Positions 34,557 through 43,697 of a stretch of 64,000 nucleotides of DNA are shown here, piece after piece (position 1 is the first letter of the stretch; every line of letters starts with the position of its first letter). The stretch covers positions 2,914,001 to 2,978,000 of the forward strand of contig NZ_LT629695.1 of assembly GCF_900099705.1 (NCBI RefSeq), written 5' to 3'. The notes under the pieces are model-generated. The model was not told where the DNA came from and did not search any database. It was given only the letters and a program-made list of their open reading frames with translations. Origin of the DNA: Agrococcus jejuensis. GTDB taxonomy: Bacteria; Actinomycetota; Actinomycetes; Actinomycetales; Microbacteriaceae. The position numbers and the translations under genes were made by a program.

Positions 34557-35621
34557 TCAGGCCGTGAGCCCGCCCTCGCTGCGAGACGTGTCGCGGTTCG
34601 TGCCTGCACCGCGCACGACGCCCTGCAGGAATCCGGTGCCCCACGCGAGGTGCATGACGGCGACGACGCCCGCGAAGCGCAGACGGTCGCCGAGCGAGCC
34701 GGGCGTCGTCACGACGGCGCCGAGGAGCAGCACGAGGTAGGCGGCGGGCGCGAGGCCCAGCAGCGCCGAGATGACGGCGAGCCACGTCGGCACCGTGGCG
34801 ACGAGCGCGACGAGCGCCGTCGCGAGGCCCACGAGCACCGACAGCGCGACGGCAACGACGAGCGCGGGCGGCACGAAGAAGCGGATGCCGTTGCTCGCAC
34901 CGATGCGGCGCACGAGCTCGCCGCGCCACACGCCCGTCGAGTGGAACTGGCGCGCGAGCTTCGGCCACGTCTCGCGCGGCCAGTACGTGACCTGCAGCGC
35001 GGGATCGAACCACACGAGGTGGCCCGCCTGGCGCAGACGGTAGTTGAGCTCCCAGTCCTCGCCGCGGCGCAGGGACTCGTCGTAGCCGCCGACGGCCTCG
35101 AGCGCGTCGCGGCGGAAGACGCCGAGGTAGGCGGAGTCGGTCGGACCGGCCTCGCCACCCAGGTGGTACGAGCCGCCGCCGAGGCCGATGCGCGAGCGGT
35201 AGCCGCGCGCCACGGCGCGCTGCAGGGGCGTGTCGCCCGTCGCGAGCATGAGGCCGCCCACGTTGGCGGCGCTCGACGTCTCGAGCGCGCGCACCGCGAG
35301 GCGCGTGTAGTCGGCGGGGATCTGCGTATGCGCGTCGACGCGCACCACGACGTCGTGGCGGCTGGCGGCGATCGCGAGGTTGAGGCCGATGGGGATGTCC
35401 ATGCCCGGGTTCGGCACGAGGCGGATGCGCGCATCCTCGGCCGCGAGCCGCTCGGCGACCGCGTCGGTGCCGTCGGTCGAGGGGCCGAGCGCCAGCACGA
35501 GCTCGCGCTCGCCGGGGTAGTCCTGCGCCATGACCGTCGCGACGGCGCCGGCCAGGTAGCGCTCCTCGTTGAGCACGGGCATGACGTAGGAGACGCCCGG
35601 CCATGCATGCTCGTCAGTCAC
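34557..35621 (-). CDS. GT2 glycosyltransferase with C-terminal membrane helices
   Basis: 354 residues from GTG 35621 (MTDEHAWPGVSYVMPVLNEE). The GT-A fold is clear: VSYVMPVLNEERYL at the start, VVRVDAHTQIP (DxD equivalent, about residue 97), then GGEAGPTDSAYLGVFRRDAL and RGEDWELNYRLRQAG (catalytic ED, about 186). Three membrane helices follow at about 245-340. This architecture matches ExoA-like enzymes that add sugars to lipid-linked precursors. CATGCT (35633-35628), 6 bases upstream, supports the GTG. Lying between two CDP-glycerol phosphotransferase-like genes, it probably builds or decorates the same polymer. Confidence 0.85.
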   Translation of the reverse strand: MTDEHAWPGVSYVMPVLNEERYLAGAVATVMAQDYPGERELVLALGPSTDGTDAVAERLAAEDARIRLVPNPGMDIPIGLNLAIAASRHDVVVRVDAHTQIPADYTRLAVRALETSSAANVGGLMLATGDTPLQRAVARGYRSRIGLGGGSYHLGGEAGPTDSAYLGVFRRDALEAVGGYDESLRRGEDWELNYRLRQAGHLVWFDPALQVTYWPRETWPKLARQFHSTGVWRGELVRRIGASNGIRFFVPPALVVAVALSVLVGLATALVALVATVPTWLAVISALLGLAPAAYLVLLLGAVVTTPGSLGDRLRFAGVVAVMHLAWGTGFLQGVVRGAGTNRDTSRSEGGLTA

Positions 35622-35627
35622 CGAGCA

Positions 35628-35678
35628 AGCATGGCAGAGAGCGCCCGTGCGATCGCTCACCGGCGACCGCCGTAGGCT
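35628..35678. promoter_or_regulatory. Divergent leaderless promoters (GT2 and phosphotransferase genes)
   Basis: CATGCT (minus, 35633-35628) lies 6 bases before GTG 35621; TAGGCT (plus, 35673-35678) lies 7 bases before ATG 35686. Confidence 0.5.
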
Positions 35679-35685
35679 GGAGACC

Positions 35686-36978
35686 ATGCCGCTGCGCCGC
35701 GACCTCGCCGCTGCCCGCCGTCTCTTCCGGAACGGGCTCACCTCCCGACGGAACCGGGCGGAGGTCGCGCGCATCCGAGCGCAGCACGAGACGACGCATC
35801 CGGGCGACGTCGAGATCGTCGTCTACTACGCCGACGGCCCCGTCAACATGTACCAGCTGCGCCAGTGGTACGAGCCGCTGCGCGAGCTCGCGAAGACGCA
35901 CCCCGTCGGCATCCTCGCGCGCAGCCCCGGCGCCGCGCTGCAGCTGTGGCAGGAGACCGACCTGCCCGTGTGGTCGGTGACGCAGGTCGGCGACATCGAG
36001 GCGTTCCTCGAGCACCGCGGGCCGCGGCTCGTGCTCTACGTGAACCAGAACGCCAAGAACTTCCAGATGCTGCGCTACGGGCGCATGTGGCACGTGTTCA
36101 TCAACCACGGCGAGTCCGACAAGATGTACATGACCACGAACCAGTTCAAGGCGTACGACTACGCGCTCGTCGCCGGACAGGCCGCGCGCGACCGCCTCGG
36201 CGCGAAGCTGTGGGACTACGACCTCGAGCGCCGCACGCTCGAGATCGGCCGCCCGCAGGCCGACCACTTCGCCGCGCCCGTGCCGTACCCGTCGGATGGG
36301 CGACGGGTCGTGCTCTACGCGCCCACGTGGGAGGGCGACCGGCCCGCCGCCGCGTACGGGTCGATCGCGACGCACGGCGTCGACGTCGCCACCGCGGTGC
36401 TCGCGAGCGACCAGCACCGGCTCGTGTACCGCCCGCATCCGCGCTCGGGCGTGCGCGACGAGGCGTACAAGGCGGCGCACGAGCGCATCGTCGCGATGAT
36501 CCAGGCGGCGAACCGCCGCGACTCGAGCGCCCACCACGTCTACGACGACGGCCCGCAGCTCGGCTGGCAGCTCGCCGACGCCGACGTCGCCATCACCGAC
36601 GTGTCGGCGATGGTCTACGACCGCCTCGCGGTCGGCCGCCCCATCCTCATCACGCGCCCCGCGGCCGAGGAGGCCGACGTCGACGAGCGCGGCTACCTCG
36701 GCGCGTGCGAGTGGCTCGAGGCGGGCATCGCCGACCCGCTCCCCGAGATCGACCGCGTCGCCGAGGACGGCGAGGCGCTCGCGCGGCTCGAGCGCTGGAG
36801 CACGCACTACTTCGGCGACACGACGCACGGCAGCGCCACGACGCGCTTCCACGCGGCGATCGAGCGGCTGCTCGCCATCTGGGCGCAGCACGCCGAGCGC
36901 CACCGCACCGACGCCTTCGAGGTCGAGGTCGACGACGACGAGCCCGCGGTGGGCGAGGAGGACGGCCCGACGCCGTAG
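35686..36978 (+). CDS. CDP-glycerol glycerophosphotransferase-like protein
   Basis: 430 residues from ATG 35686. Glycosyl/polyol-phosphate transferase landmarks are FINHGESDK (about residue 138, in place of the WHG motif), VVLYAPTWEGD (about 207), VYRPHPRSG (about 248) and DVAITDVSAMVYDRLAVGRP (about 302-321). The WHGTPLK motif of the tandem-domain protein is replaced by NHGESDKMY, so acceptor or donor may differ. The C-terminal 20 residues are very acidic (VEVDDDEPAVGEEDG). The last 55 bases, including the stop, are repeated just downstream. TAGGCT 7 bases before the ATG indicates leaderless transcription. Confidence 0.8.
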   Translation: MPLRRDLAAARRLFRNGLTSRRNRAEVARIRAQHETTHPGDVEIVVYYADGPVNMYQLRQWYEPLRELAKTHPVGILARSPGAALQLWQETDLPVWSVTQVGDIEAFLEHRGPRLVLYVNQNAKNFQMLRYGRMWHVFINHGESDKMYMTTNQFKAYDYALVAGQAARDRLGAKLWDYDLERRTLEIGRPQADHFAAPVPYPSDGRRVVLYAPTWEGDRPAAAYGSIATHGVDVATAVLASDQHRLVYRPHPRSGVRDEAYKAAHERIVAMIQAANRRDSSAHHVYDDGPQLGWQLADADVAITDVSAMVYDRLAVGRPILITRPAAEEADVDERGYLGACEWLEAGIADPLPEIDRVAEDGEALARLERWSTHYFGDTTHGSATTRFHAAIERLLAIWAQHAERHRTDAFEVEVDDDEPAVGEEDGPTP

Positions 36979-37046
36979 CCTCGGGCGCTGCCGAGGTCGA
37001 CGACGACGAGCCCGCGGTGGGTGAGGAGGACGGCCCGACGCCGTAG
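36924..37046 (+). repeat. 55-bp direct duplication of a gene 3' end
   Basis: 36924-36978 (codons up to and including the TAG stop) is repeated at 36992-37046 with one C-to-T change and a 13-base spacer. The second copy lies wholly outside the gene and also ends in TAG. It is likely a recent duplication. Confidence 0.9.
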
Positions 37047-37058
37047 CGCCGACCCGAC

Positions 37059-37958
37059 CTACTGCGTGGGCTCGTCGCCCGGCTGGTCGCCCTCGGGCGC
37101 GCCGTCGTCCTTCGGCTTCCGCCGCAGGCGCTCGAGCGCTCCGCCGAATCCCGGCTTCCTGTTCGCGTCGTAGCCCTGCTGCATCCGATCCCGCGCCGAG
37201 CGGGGGAGGCGCTTGGGCCGCTGCGCCTTCGGCAGCGGCTCGAGGTCGGGGTCGTACCAGGCGGGCGGCGGGCCGAACGCGTCGCGCGCGTTGCGCACGA
37301 TGTGCCGGCCGAGGATGTGGTTGCCGACGCCGCCGACGACCGCGCCGATGCCGAACGGCAGCGCGCGGCCCAGCATCGACTTGCCGGTCTGCGCCGTCAT
37401 GCGCTTGAGGAACGCGCGCTTGAGGTAGTCGACGATCGTGTTCGCGACGAAGCCCGACGGCAGCGTCGTCGTGATGAGCTGCCCCCAGAACGCGTCGTTC
37501 GCGGCACCGCGACCGAGCGACTGCTCGGTGACGCGGCGCACGAGCGACGAGCCCTCCGAGCCGAGCATGAGCGACATCACGAGCGCCTTCGAGCGCTCGG
37601 GGTCGCGCACGTGCAGGCCGTGCACCTCGGTGACGGCCTGCGCGAAGAACGCGCTGGCCTCGAGGAAGGCCACCGTCTCGGCGACCGTGAGGCCGAGGGA
37701 GGCGGCGGTGCCGACGCCCGGCGCGACGGCGGAGGCACCGACGGCGGCGCCCGACGCCGACACGGCGGCGAGGTACTGCTTCTCGAGCCGCGCGATGAGC
37801 TGCTCGGGGGTGATGTGCGGGTTGCGCCTGCGCACCTCGCGCAGATGGTTGACGACGAGCGGCCGCTGCTTCGCGACCACGGCGTCGATCGTCTTCACGA
37901 GCCAACCCATGTCCTGCTGGGCCTGCGGCTCGTGCTGCTGGTGGCGTCCGTCGGTCAT
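37059..37958 (-). CDS. EcsC family protein
   Basis: 299 residues from ATG 37958, preceded by GGGGGAAGG. The central 150 residues have the Gly/Ala-rich helical hairpin character of EcsC proteins (SGAAVGASAVAPGVGTAASL about 75-94; LPFGIGAVVGGVGNHILGRH about 196-215). The C-terminal 80 residues are Pro- and charge-rich. EcsC is named from the Bacillus ecs ABC-transporter locus; its own function is unknown. The start overlaps the stop of the ABC exporter ATPase gene (ATGA), so it is the last gene of that operon. Confidence 0.8.
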   Translation of the reverse strand: MTDGRHQQHEPQAQQDMGWLVKTIDAVVAKQRPLVVNHLREVRRRNPHITPEQLIARLEKQYLAAVSASGAAVGASAVAPGVGTAASLGLTVAETVAFLEASAFFAQAVTEVHGLHVRDPERSKALVMSLMLGSEGSSLVRRVTEQSLGRGAANDAFWGQLITTTLPSGFVANTIVDYLKRAFLKRMTAQTGKSMLGRALPFGIGAVVGGVGNHILGRHIVRNARDAFGPPPAWYDPDLEPLPKAQRPKRLPRSARDRMQQGYDANRKPGFGGALERLRRKPKDDGAPEGDQPGDEPTQ

Positions 37959-38692
37959 GCCTTCCCCCCGTGCTCTCGTGCGTATCGCTCCAGCACATCC
38001 TCGATGGGACCGTCCACGACCAGACCCCCCTTGTCGAGGTACAGCCCCCTGGTGCAGAAGCGCTTGAGGTCGCGCTCGTTGTGCGAGACGAGGAAGAGGG
38101 TACGGCCTTCGGCCAGCAAAGCCTCGATGCGGCGGTAGCACTGCTCTCGGAATGCCTTGTCGCCCACGGCGAGCACCTCGTCGACGAGCAGGATCGGCTC
38201 GTCGAGGCGCGAGACGACCGAGAACGCGAGGCGCACCTTCATGCCGCTCGACAGGTGCTTGTAGGGCGTGCCGACGAAGTCCTCGATGCCGGCGAAGCCG
38301 ATGATCTCGTCGAACGCCGCGTCGATCTCGGCCTTGGTCATGCCGTGCAGGCCGGCCGTGAGGTACACGTTGTCCTTCACCGTGAGGTCCTGCACGAAGC
38401 CGCCGGTGATCTCGATGAGCGGCGCGACGCCGCCGTGCACGTCGACGGTGCCCTCGTCGGGCAGCACGACGCCGGCGACGAGCTTGAGCAGCGTCGACTT
38501 GCCCTGGCCGTTGCGGCCGACGACGCCGATGGCCTCGCCCGCCTCGACCCGGAACGTCACGTCGCGCAGCGCCCAGAACTCGCCGGGCCGCGTGCGACGC
38601 GCACGGCCGGCGAAGAGGTCCTTGAACGAGCGCCGCGACGAGCGCGTGCGCTTGAACCGGATGCCGAGGCCTGCGACCTCGATGACAGCCAT
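37955..38692 (-). CDS. ABC exporter ATPase, TagH/Wzt type
   Basis: 245 residues. The N-terminal stretch FKRTRSSRRSFKDLF is typical of polysaccharide-export ATPases. Motifs: Walker A GRNGQGKST (about 57-65), signature HLSSGMKVRL (about 145), Walker B PILLVDEVLAVGD (about 166) and the switch His in LVSHNERD (about 201). Family members energise export of teichoic acids or O-antigen-like glycans. It lacks the long C-terminal glycan-binding domain of some Wzt proteins. Its ATG overlaps the TGA of the permease gene by one base. Confidence 0.9.
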   Translation of the reverse strand: MAVIEVAGLGIRFKRTRSSRRSFKDLFAGRARRTRPGEFWALRDVTFRVEAGEAIGVVGRNGQGKSTLLKLVAGVVLPDEGTVDVHGGVAPLIEITGGFVQDLTVKDNVYLTAGLHGMTKAEIDAAFDEIIGFAGIEDFVGTPYKHLSSGMKVRLAFSVVSRLDEPILLVDEVLAVGDKAFREQCYRRIEALLAEGRTLFLVSHNERDLKRFCTRGLYLDKGGLVVDGPIEDVLERYAREHGGKA

Positions 38693-39510
38693 CAGACCTC
38701 CTTCAGCACGGCGTGGATGCTGCGCCGGAAGACGAGCGTGCCGACGACGAGCAGCAGCGCGGTCACGCCGGCCGAGATGCCGACGGCCGTCCAGTCGAGC
38801 GCCTCGGGGAAGAACGTCGCACGGTAGAGCGACAGGATGCCCGCGAGCGGGTTGAACGCTCCGAGCGTCTGGAGGTTCGCGGGCAGGTCGCCGAGGTCGT
38901 AGACGATGGGCGTCGCGTAGAACGCGAACCGCAGCACGAGCTTCACGGCGCGCTCGAGGTCGCGGAAGAAGACCGTGAGGGGCGCGACGATGAGGCCGAT
39001 GCCGAGCACGAGCGCCGCCTGCAGCACGATGCCGAGCGGGAAGAGCACGATCTCCCAGCCGACGTGGACCTTGTCCCAGCCGAGGGTGATCCCGGCGACG
39101 ATCGCGAAGAGCGCGAGCACCGGCAGCGATGCGACGAACTCGATGCCCTTCGCGAGCGTGAGGCGCGCGACCCAGATGGTGGGCGGCACCTTCGTCGATC
39201 GGATGAGCCGCGCCTCCTTGATGAAGGCGCGCGTCGAGTCCGAGATCGCCCCGCTCATCCACATCCACGGCAGCAGGCCGCCGAGGAGGAAGAGGATGTA
39301 CGGCTCGAAGCCCACGTCGCGTCGGAAGACGACCGTGAACACGAAGAAGTAGATCGCGCTCATCGCGAGCGGGTCGAGCACCGACCACAGGTAGCCGAGG
39401 AACGACGTCGAGTACCGCACGCGCAGGTCGCGCGACGTGAGCAGCCAGAGGCTGTGGCGGTAGCGACGGGCCCGAGACCAGGAGTCGCGGGCGTGCGTCG
39501 GAGCGGTCAC
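38692..39510 (-). CDS. ABC-2 type polysaccharide/teichoic acid export permease
   Basis: 272 residues from GTG 39510. There is an ATG three codons earlier (39519), but it lies inside the probable -10 TAGGAT (39523-39518), which places the transcription start near the GTG. The sequence is a six-helix ABC-2 membrane protein: SLWLLTSRDLRVRYSTSFLG before the first helix, ATPIVYDLGDLP in the periplasmic loop and NPLAGILSLYRATFF before the last two helices, all typical of TagG/Wzm permeases. It forms the exporter with the downstream ATPase. The cluster context suggests the substrate is the polymer made by the phosphotransferase-like proteins. Confidence 0.9.
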   Translation of the reverse strand: MTAPTHARDSWSRARRYRHSLWLLTSRDLRVRYSTSFLGYLWSVLDPLAMSAIYFFVFTVVFRRDVGFEPYILFLLGGLLPWMWMSGAISDSTRAFIKEARLIRSTKVPPTIWVARLTLAKGIEFVASLPVLALFAIVAGITLGWDKVHVGWEIVLFPLGIVLQAALVLGIGLIVAPLTVFFRDLERAVKLVLRFAFYATPIVYDLGDLPANLQTLGAFNPLAGILSLYRATFFPEALDWTAVGISAGVTALLLVVGTLVFRRSIHAVLKEV

Positions 39511-39517
39511 GCTCGTC

Positions 39518-39523
39518 ATCCTA
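39518..39523 (-). promoter_or_regulatory. Leaderless -10 element of the export operon
   Basis: TAGGAT on the minus strand ends 7 bases before GTG 39510 and overlaps the alternative ATG at 39519. Confidence 0.55.
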
Positions 39524-39540
39524 GGTCGCCGGACACGCAG

Positions 39541-39572
39541 CGACGCCGGTCGCCACGAGGCGACCGGCGTCG
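39541..39572 (-). terminator. Terminator after the nucleotidyltransferase gene
   Basis: A perfect 14-bp stem (39541-39554 with 39559-39572) with an ACGA loop begins 7 bases after the stop at 39580 on the minus strand. Confidence 0.8.
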
Positions 39573-39579
39573 GATGCGA

Positions 39580-40269
39580 TCAGACGTAGAGGTTCGCTCG
39601 GTCGAGGTCCTCGGCGAAGTCGACCTCCACCGCGAACAGGTCGGAGATGTCGAGCGGCTGCACGCGGATGCCGGCCTCTGCGATCGCCGTCTCGATGCCG
39701 CGCTCGAAGTAGTCCTGCGCGTCGCAGCGCTGCAGGTGACGGATGAGCGTCGCCTTGTCGGTCGACGAGATGAAGTTGATGCCGATGGCCTCGCCGAGGC
39801 CGCCCTTGACGACCTTCGACAGCTCCGCGATGTTGCCGCGAGCGTCGAGCGTGTACTTGACCTCCTCGTCGGAGACCTTCGAGGTGTCGACGGCGACGGT
39901 CGACTGGTCGGCGGCGACGCGCTCGGCGACGCGGGCGAGCAGACCGGGGTGGAAGACGACGTCGCCGTTCATCCACAGCACGCCGCCGGGCTTCGACGCG
40001 CGGAGCGCGCGCAGCAGCGACTTCGACGTGTTCGTCACGTCGTACTCGTCGTTGTAGACGTACGTGTTCTCGGGGAACGCGTCGATGATGTGGTCGGCCT
40101 TGTAGCCGACGACGGTGGTGATGCGGGCGTCGTCGAACGCGGCGTGCACGTTCTCGACCTGCTGCTGCATGATGGTGCGGCCGTCGTTGAGCACCGTCAG
40201 GCTCTTGGGCAGCGAACGGCCCAGGCGCGAGCCCATGCCTGCTGCGAGGATCACGATCTGCGTGGTCAT
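39580..40269 (-). CDS. NTP transferase (sugar/polyol-phosphate nucleotidyltransferase)
   Basis: 229 residues from ATG 40269, with GGAGAAGG upstream. The nucleotide-binding signature [10 protein letters not shown] (about 8-17) with the following PKSL is characteristic of NTP-transferase-like enzymes such as LicC and sugar-1-phosphate nucleotidyltransferases. [11 protein letters not shown] (about 101) supplies the metal Asp, and [12 protein letters not shown] near the C-terminus the second metal site. It probably makes the activated donor (a CDP- or UDP-linked precursor) for the adjacent cluster. A likely -10 TACTCT at 40376-40371 gives it a leader of about 95 bases. Confidence 0.82.
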   Translation of the reverse strand: MTTQIVILAAGMGSRLGRSLPKSLTVLNDGRTIMQQQVENVHAAFDDARITTVVGYKADHIIDAFPENTYVYNDEYDVTNTSKSLLRALRASKPGGVLWMNGDVVFHPGLLARVAERVAADQSTVAVDTSKVSDEEVKYTLDARGNIAELSKVVKGGLGEAIGINFISSTDKATLIRHLQRCDAQDYFERGIETAIAEAGIRVQPLDISDLFAVEVDFAEDLDRANLYV

Positions 40270-40329
40270 TGCCTTCTCCAATGCGGTGGTGCGGGACGGC
40301 CCCAGGATGGCCTGTTCCCCTGACGTTCA

Positions 40330-40376
40330 CCCAGGTCACACCTGGGAGACACCTCACTGTGCCGTCCTCCAGAGTA
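40330..40376 (-). promoter_or_regulatory. Promoter and leader hairpin of the nucleotidyltransferase gene
   Basis: TACTCT (40376-40371) is a plausible -10. The leader contains a 7-bp hairpin, CCCAGGT (40330-40336) with ACCTGGG (40340-40346). No known riboswitch structure is recognised. Confidence 0.3.
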
Positions 40377-40447
40377 CCAAACGCTCGTTCAGCAGGTCCA
40401 GGACGTGTGGATGGGGATCGTTCCGTGCGCTCGCGCGAGCCCTTGCG

Positions 40448-40453
40448 TACGCT
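40448..40453 (+). promoter_or_regulatory. Leaderless -10 element (ABC ATPase with EP-rich N-terminus)
   Basis: TACGCT ends 6 bases before ATG 40460. Confidence 0.55.
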
Positions 40454-40459
40454 CGATCC

Positions 40460-41983
40460 ATGGAGCCGGTCGACGGGCAGCAGCACGGCGTGTCGCAGCC
40501 GCGCGGGCTGCGTGGCGCATGGCGGTCGCTCGTGTCGGGCCGCGGCGGCGGTGCGTCGCCGGGCGTCCAGGCGGAACCCCATACGGTGGATGGCGTGGGT
40601 GCCGGAGATCAGAGACGACCGTTCGCGGAGCTGAGTCCGGAGGAGCAGGCCGAACGTCGCCGCGAGGCGGCGCGCAAGGCTGCCGCGACGCGGGCTCGCA
40701 ATCGTGCGCGCCAGGCGACGCAGGCGAAGGCCCAGGCGCACGCGCAGGCGGCCGCGCAGGCGGCGCCGCAGCCTGTCGTGGAGGCACCCGAGGCACCCCT
40801 CGAGGTCGAGCCCGAGGCGCCCGTCGAGGTCGAGCCCGAGGCGCCCGTCGAGGTCGATGCATCCGACGAGGTCGAGTCGTCGGTCGCCGGCGAGCCCGAG
40901 GTCGTCGTCGAGCACGTGCAGACGGCGGAGCCCGAGGCCGTCCCTGAGCCGGAACCCGAGCCCATCGTCGAGCCGGAGCCCATCGTCGAGCCGGAGCCGG
41001 AGCCGGAGCCCATCGTCGAGCCGGAGCCGGGCCCGGAGGCCGAGCCGATCCCTGAGCCTGAGCCTGAGCCCGAGCCCGAGCCCGAGCCAGCACCCGCCGT
41101 CGACCACCTCGACGACGCCGCCGACGAGCCCGTCGAGGTCGTCGGCGTCCAGTCGGCCGACGACGAGCAGCCCGTCGCCACCCCGGCGACGACCGCCGTG
41201 CCCGCATCCGCGAGCACCGCATCCGCCGACCCGTCGGTCGTGCTGCGCCTCTCGGGCGTCACGCGTCGGTTCGGCTCGACGCTCGCGGTCGACGACGTGC
41301 ACCTCGAGGTGCGCGCGGGGGAGTGCCACGGCATCGTGGGCCCCAACGGCGCTGGCAAGTCGACGACCGTGTCTCTCGCGGGCGGCCTCATGCGCCCCTC
41401 GTCGGGCACCGTCGAGGTGGGCGGCGCCGACGTGCGCTCGCGCGGCGTGCAGACGCAGCTCGGCGTCGTGCCCGACCGCATGCGCCTCTTCGACCGCCTC
41501 ACGGGCCGCCAGCTGCTCGTGCACGCCGCGCTGCTGCGCCGCGTGCCGCGCAAGGAGGCCATCGTGCGCGCCGCGACGCTGCTCGAGCGCTTCGACCTCG
41601 CGCCCGACGCCGACCGCCTCGTCTCCGACTACTCCATCGGCATGCAGCAGCTCGTGGGCATCGCCGCCGCCCTCATCCATGCGCCTCGCGTCGTCGTGCT
41701 CGACGAGCCGTTCGAGTCGATCGACCCCGTCGCGACCGACATGATCCTGTCGATCCTCGGCGACCTGCGCCGCCGCGGCGGCGCCGTCGTGCTCACGAGC
41801 CACGACATGGCGCTCGTCGAGCGCGCGTGTGACCACGTCGTCGTGCTGCAGGACGGCGTCGTGCGCGCGTCCGGCGCCATCGACGACGTGCGCGACGGCC
41901 TGAGCCTCGAGGACCGCTTCACCCGACTCGTCGGCTCGTCGCCGCACCAGGAGCTGCCGTGGCTCTCGCCGTCGCTCGACTGA
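40460..41983 (+). CDS. ABC transporter ATPase with long Glu/Pro-rich N-terminal extension
   Basis: 507 residues. The first 255 are unusual: an Arg/Ala-rich coiled-coil-like stretch ([20 protein letters not shown], about 60-79), then about 150 residues dominated by Glu-Pro and Val repeats (EPEPEP, PIVEPE). The ABC domain, about 260-490, has Walker [10 protein letters not shown] (about 298), a divergent signature YSIGMQQL (about 392), Walker [11 protein letters not shown] (about 413) and the switch His in LTSHDMAL (about 447). The acidic extension may bind a partner or the permease. It overlaps the permease gene by 25 bases. Repeated GAGCCCATCGTCGAGCCGG units at 40958, 40976 and 41006 show expansion by duplication. 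Confidence 0.87.
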   Translation: MEPVDGQQHGVSQPRGLRGAWRSLVSGRGGGASPGVQAEPHTVDGVGAGDQRRPFAELSPEEQAERRREAARKAAATRARNRARQATQAKAQAHAQAAAQAAPQPVVEAPEAPLEVEPEAPVEVEPEAPVEVDASDEVESSVAGEPEVVVEHVQTAEPEAVPEPEPEPIVEPEPIVEPEPEPEPIVEPEPGPEAEPIPEPEPEPEPEPEPAPAVDHLDDAADEPVEVVGVQSADDEQPVATPATTAVPASASTASADPSVVLRLSGVTRRFGSTLAVDDVHLEVRAGECHGIVGPNGAGKSTTVSLAGGLMRPSSGTVEVGGADVRSRGVQTQLGVVPDRMRLFDRLTGRQLLVHAALLRRVPRKEAIVRAATLLERFDLAPDADRLVSDYSIGMQQLVGIAAALIHAPRVVVLDEPFESIDPVATDMILSILGDLRRRGGAVVLTSHDMALVERACDHVVVLQDGVVRASGAIDDVRDGLSLEDRFTRLVGSSPHQELPWLSPSLD

Positions 41984-43401
41984 GGCTCGCCGCCGTCGCG
42001 GCGCTGCGGCACGACCCTCGCGGGGTCGTGCGCGCCGTGCTGCCGTGGCTCGTCGCGCTCGTGCTCGCCGCCGCGGCCATCGCGCTCGCCGTGCGCTCGA
42101 CGTTCCCGTCGGTGCTCGCGACGACGCTCATCGTCGTCACGGCAGCGGGCGTCGGCCTCGTCGGGGCGAAGGACGCCGCGCTCGATCCGCGCGCATTCCG
42201 CGGCATGGCGACGCCCGGCGCCGTCGCGCTCGGCACCGCGCTCGGCGCGCTCGTCTCGCCCCTCACGGTCGTGGCGCTCGGCGTCGGCATCGCCTGCGGC
42301 ATCGACCAGGGCACCGGGCTCGCGGCGATCGCCGCGCCGCTGCTCGCCACCACCATCGCGCTCGTGCGGCTCGTCGCCGACGTCGGCGCCGCTCGTGACA
42401 CCTGGCCCTGGACGGCGGGCGCCGTGCTCGTCGTCGTCGCGATCCTCGCGCTCGCGCCGCTGCTCGGCGGCATCGACGCCGGCATCGCCTCGCTCGCCGC
42501 GTCACCCTTCGCCGCCGCGACGGCGTGGATGCTCGTGCCCGAGCGCATCCTCGTCGCCCTCGGCACCGTCGTCGTGCTCGCCGCCGCGTGGCTCGCGATC
42601 GTCGCGTCGCGCATGAGCCGCGTCGGCCGCCCGCGCCTGCGCGACCACCTCGGGCTCCTGCGGGCCGCGCCCGCGCAGCCGTGGGCCGTCGTCGTCGCCC
42701 GCACCGTCACCGGCTGGGCGCGCGACCGCCGCTACCAGGCCAATGCCGTCGTCATCGTCCTGCTGCCGGTGCTGCTCGCGATCCCGCTCTGGCTCGCCGG
42801 CCTGCCGCGCGAGACGTGGACGCTGCTGCCCGTCGGCGTGCTCGCGCTCTTCGCCGGCTGGTCGATCCACGACGACACCGCCTACGACGGCTCGGCGTGG
42901 TGGATGCACCTCGCCGCGCGCGTGCCCGGCTGGCAGGACCGCCTCGGCCGCGTGCTGCCGCTCGCGGTCGTCGCCGCCGTGCTGGTGACCGGCGCCGCCG
43001 TGCTCGGCGTGCGGCTGCACGGCGATCGCGACCTGCTCGCGCCCGTGCTCGGCGCATCCCTCGCGCTGCTCGGGTCGGCCCTCGCGGTGTCGTCGGTCGT
43101 GAGCGCGCGTTGGCCGTACGCCGTCTCGGGTCCCGAGGCGAGCGTCTTCCAGGCGCCCGCGGCGCAGACGTGGACCGCGCCGCTCACGCAGGCGGGCGCG
43201 CTGCTCGCGTCGGCGGCGCTGTCGGCGCCGATCCTCGTGCCCGTCGTGCTCGAGGCCATCGACGTGCAGGTGCCCGACTCGCAGTGGGGATGGATGGGTG
43301 CGGGCTACGCCGTGCTCGTCGTCGCCGCCGGCATCGCGCTCGGTGGCTGGATCCTCGACCGTCGCGGGCCCGAGGTGCTCGCCGCGGCCATGCGAGACTG
43401 A
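41959..43401 (+). CDS. ABC transporter permease, many-helix membrane protein
   Basis: 480 residues from GTG 41959, starting inside the end of the ATPase gene. About twelve hydrophobic segments are visible, with short loops and a cytoplasmic middle segment [19 protein letters not shown] (about 215-233). It is Ala/Val/Leu-rich with no recognisable substrate motif. The pairing and overlap with the ATPase gene indicate an ABC export system of the ABC-2 kind; the transported compound is unknown. A lone Pro-rich or catalytic domain is not seen. Confidence 0.78.
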   Translation: MALAVARLRLAAVAALRHDPRGVVRAVLPWLVALVLAAAAIALAVRSTFPSVLATTLIVVTAAGVGLVGAKDAALDPRAFRGMATPGAVALGTALGALVSPLTVVALGVGIACGIDQGTGLAAIAAPLLATTIALVRLVADVGAARDTWPWTAGAVLVVVAILALAPLLGGIDAGIASLAASPFAAATAWMLVPERILVALGTVVVLAAAWLAIVASRMSRVGRPRLRDHLGLLRAAPAQPWAVVVARTVTGWARDRRYQANAVVIVLLPVLLAIPLWLAGLPRETWTLLPVGVLALFAGWSIHDDTAYDGSAWWMHLAARVPGWQDRLGRVLPLAVVAAVLVTGAAVLGVRLHGDRDLLAPVLGASLALLGSALAVSSVVSARWPYAVSGPEASVFQAPAAQTWTAPLTQAGALLASAALSAPILVPVVLEAIDVQVPDSQWGWMGAGYAVLVVAAGIALGGWILDRRGPEVLAAAMRD

Positions 43402-43405
43402 GCAC

Positions 43406-43678
43406 ATGAGCGATCCCTCGACCCCCGGCACGCCTGGTGGCACCGACGTGCTCGACCGCGAGCTCGAGGAGCTGCTGCGCCAGGAGCAGGTCGACGACGG
43501 CGATCACGACCGCTTCTCGCACTACGTGAAGAAGGAGAAGATCCTGCAGTCGGCGCTCACGGGCAAGGCCGTGCGGGCGCTGTGCGGCAAGAAGTGGACG
43601 CCGGGGCGCGACCCCGAGAAGTTCCCGATCTGCCCCACGTGCAAGGAGATCTACGAGGGGCTCAAGGGCGACGACTGA
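43406..43678 (+). CDS. DUF3039 family protein
   Basis: 90 residues from ATG 43406. The N-terminus is Pro/Thr/Gly-rich; the core is DHDRFSHYVKKEKILQSALT (about 36-55), followed by GKAVRALCGKKW and ICPTCKEIYEGL. The three cysteines LCGK and CPTC suggest a small zinc-binding fold. DUF3039 is a conserved actinobacterial family of unknown function, often beside nicotinate phosphoribosyltransferase, as here (convergent, 19 bases between stops). Confidence 0.82.
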   Translation: MSDPSTPGTPGGTDVLDRELEELLRQEQVDDGDHDRFSHYVKKEKILQSALTGKAVRALCGKKWTPGRDPEKFPICPTCKEIYEGLKGDD

Positions 43679-43697
43679 CGCCCTCGGGGCGCCCGCG

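Noticed and set aside
36992..37046. Second copy of the gene end taken as an additional small gene
   Set aside because: It is only the duplicated 3' end of the upstream gene and has no start signal of its own.
40330..40346. Riboswitch or attenuator in the nucleotidyltransferase leader
   Set aside because: Only one 7-bp hairpin is present, with no conserved riboswitch core or leader peptide.
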